A stretch of 64,000 bases of DNA from Bacillus sp. FJAT-26390 (GTDB lineage Bacteria; Bacillota; Bacilli; Paenibacillales; Paenibacillaceae). Below, in pieces: positions 63,401 through 64,000 of this stretch. The notes beneath the pieces were generated by a model, which was given only the letters and a program-made list of their open reading frames with translations, was not told where the DNA came from and did not search any database. Positions within the stretch are counted from its first letter, which is position 1, and every line of letters starts with the position of its first letter. The stretch covers positions 665,884 through 729,883 of the forward strand of contig NZ_MAQX01000022.1 of the NCBI RefSeq assembly GCF_001682865.1. Reading direction: 5' to 3'. Position numbers and translations under genes: made by a program.

Positions 63401-64000
63401 GGCGGATAAAACAGCTGTGGCTACAGCCGTGCATGCAGGTATTCCGGTAGGGGGCTATGCGGATAAAGCGGCAGTACAAGCGGCATTCGATGCGGCTGTA
63501 ACGGCGCGGACAGCGGTGGCCGATGTGAATATTGCAGCGGATGCAGCGGCAACGCAAACGGCGTTGGAAGCGGGTTCGCTCTCGCTGACACTGGGCATAT
63601 ATGCGACTTGGACAGCGGCGGATAAGACGGCGGTAGCAGCAGCGGTGCATGCAGCTCTCCCAGTAGGCGGTTATACGGATAAAGCGGCGGTACAAGCAGC
63701 GTTCGATGCATCGGTAACGGCACGTACGCCAGTAGCGAATGTGAATATTGCTGCGAATGCGGCAGAAGCTCAAACGGCGCTTGAAGCCGGTTCGCTTTCG
63801 CTTAACCTCGGCGCCGTGTACCCGACCTGGACAGCGGCGGATAAGACGGCTGTAGCAGCAGACGTGCAAGCGGGTATTCCAGTAGGCGGCTATGCGGACA
63901 AAGCAGCGGTACAAGCAGCGTTCGATGCTGCTGTAACGGCACGGACACCTGTAGCGGATGTGAATATAGCGGCGAATGCAGCGGCAACACAAACGGCGCT
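60483..64000 (+). CDS. Giant exported repeat protein, open at the window edge
   Basis: The frame is open from ATG 60483 to the last base, over 1172 codons, without a stop. AGAGAGG precedes the ATG. The signal region is 40 residues (QKPLVKG, hydrophobic part, VLPAQVASA then Asp41) and aligns without gaps to that of the 223-residue protein at 59319. The rest is a tandem array of a 70-73-residue unit, about 15 complete copies in the window: VNIAA-AAATQTALEAG, then LSLNLGAVYPTWTAADKTAV, then VGGYADKAAVQ-AFDAAVTA. It is rich in Ala, Thr, Val and Asp and poor in Cys. It should be exported by SecA2 and form a long surface fibre or layer. The C-terminus, where an anchor could lie, is outside the window. 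Confidence 0.88.
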   Translation, partial: MSKIKKDNQKPLVKGMSAVISATMATASIISVLPAQVASADEAAAIAEVNAAATVSDMQAALTRVDLALNLTGYNSLSSTGKDIVAQNVIDYRTANGSYATQPSIQTELNTAVSARQNVEILLNAINAVNSAASASDMRTALENTALGLILTTYNNLSTPSGKLGAAQLLLDYRTANGSFADQAAIQSEFNNVVQDQLDEEALSLAVGSVNAATDAATMTTALEDPYLGLVLNSFHNLSSQVSRDAVAQQMHDFKQSSGAYASKAAIQSKLNTFVSQRAQFEAYAAAVQVVNDAATANDTQSALEASDLGLNLTEYYKLVAGHRNAAALAVLNYKIANGAFADQPSIQSTLNAIVVTEQIAQAVDVVNATADTNSMKSALVSATLGLTLTAYNDLGAADKNAVAALVLANRGGGYTDKAAVQTSLDSAIVINAPMSAVNKAADAAAIETALENGALALALGGVYPSWQQADQTAVAAAVLAARPGSGYVDLTAVQTAFDAAVTTRTPIADVNIAADAAATQTALEAGALSLTLGVYSTWSAADKTTVAAAVHAGVPVGGYADKAAIQAVFDAAVTARTPVADVNIAANAAATKTALEAGSLSLNLGSEYPTWTAVDKTAVATAVNAGLPVGGHADKAAVQTAFDAAVTARTPVANVNVAVSAAAIQTALEAGSLGLNLGATYPGWLSADKAAVAAEVLAARPVGDGYADLAAIQAAFDSAVSQVAPMADINAAANAAAMETALESGTLALTLSAAYNSLSASEQTDVAGLVLSYRPVGGYADKPAVQAALDIAVAVEYVNIAANASATQTALEDGVLSMNLGAAYPTWTAADKTAVAATVHAGVIYADKAAIQSAFDAAVTARTPVADVNIAANAAATQTALEAGSLSLNLGAVYPTWTAADKTAVATAVHAGIPVGGYADKAAVQTAFDAAVTARTGVADVNIAADASATQTALEAGALSLTLGAVYPTWTTADKTAVATAVHAGIPVGGYADKAAVQAAFDAAVTARTAVADVNIAADAAATQTALEAGSLSLTLGIYATWTAADKTAVAAAVHAALPVGGYTDKAAVQAAFDASVTARTPVANVNIAANAAEAQTALEAGSLSLNLGAVYPTWTAADKTAVAADVQAGIPVGGYADKAAVQAAFDAAVTARTPVADVNIAANAAATQTA
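60626..64000 (+). repeat. Tandem protein-coding repeat array, period about 219 bp
   Basis: Copies of the motif encoding VADVNIAA start near 63081, 63300, 63519, 63735 and 63954, giving periods of 219, 219, 216 and 219 bases. Copies before about 61780 are more diverged and of variable length; those after about 62000 are highly alike at DNA level. This gradient indicates recent duplication in the downstream half. Confidence 0.9.

Noticed and set aside
63372..63992. Minus-strand open frame of 206 codons, and several similar ones from 60411 onward
   Set aside because: They lie antisense to the tandem repeat array and repeat with its period; composition is dominated by Arg and Cys, as expected of a reverse reading of the repeat.
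60483..64000. CRISPR array
   Set aside because: Repeats are 216-219 bases, contiguous and in frame with one long protein; there are no short repeats with unique spacers.

Overview
The window looks like a chromosomal segment from a Firmicute of the Paenibacillaceae (Paenibacillus or a close relative). I infer this from gene content: several carbohydrate ABC importers of the LplA/LplB/YtcP type without a linked ATPase, YesM/YesN-type sensor kinase and AraC response-regulator pairs, a SLH-anchored multidomain surface protein, an accessory SecA (SecA2), strong AGGAGG ribosome binding sites and frequent GTG/TTG starts. No rRNA, tRNA, CRISPR array, intact transposase or prophage was seen.

Layout. 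0-3.3 kb is a decaying region: a frameshifted GNAT acetyltransferase, a 180-bp intergenic repeat, an intact nicotianamine-synthase-like gene, a shattered sigK copy and an MgtC fragment. 3.3-12.8 kb holds a glycerophosphodiesterase gene and a sugar-import locus (permease, lipoprotein, permease, PHP protein, metallophosphoesterase, LacI regulator, PfkB kinase, GH38 mannosidase remnant). 13.2-20.0 kb is one 2296-residue SLH surface protein carrying a second metallophosphoesterase domain. 20.3-22.0 kb is an aldo/keto reductase plus sugar epimerase pair. A palindromic operator, TGGTATCGATACCA, occurs before the first importer (two sites) and before the reductase, and probably makes these one LacI-type regulon.

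22.3-23.5 kb is a Bcr/CflA efflux pump, followed by a second copy of the 180-bp repeat. 24.1-33.7 kb is a YesMN two-component system divergent from a second importer and a GH38 alpha-mannosidase gene that carries an in-frame TAA. 34.3-50.3 kb is a compact, visibly GC-richer block: YesMN pair, third importer, two Gfo/Idh/MocA dehydrogenases, a sugar isomerase, an APS kinase, an AraC regulator and three sulfatase-superfamily hydrolases. Only one of the three keeps the C-x-P-x-R signature that is converted to formylglycine. This looks like a catabolic island for a sulfated or phosphorylated sugar.

50.4-56.4 kb holds ordinary accessory genes (two small hypotheticals, a luciferase-like oxidoreductase, a DHA2 efflux pump with a divergent TetR gene, an AraC regulator, proline dehydrogenase). 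56.8-64.0 kb is a SecA2 cassette: secA2, a 223-residue exported protein, a 134-residue cytosolic protein, and a very long exported repeat protein that is still open at the right edge of the window. The small and giant exported proteins share the same unusual 40-residue signal region and the same roughly 70-residue repeat, so they are the obvious candidate cargo of this SecA2. The two parts most likely to hold undescribed biology are this cassette and the sulfatase/APS-kinase island.
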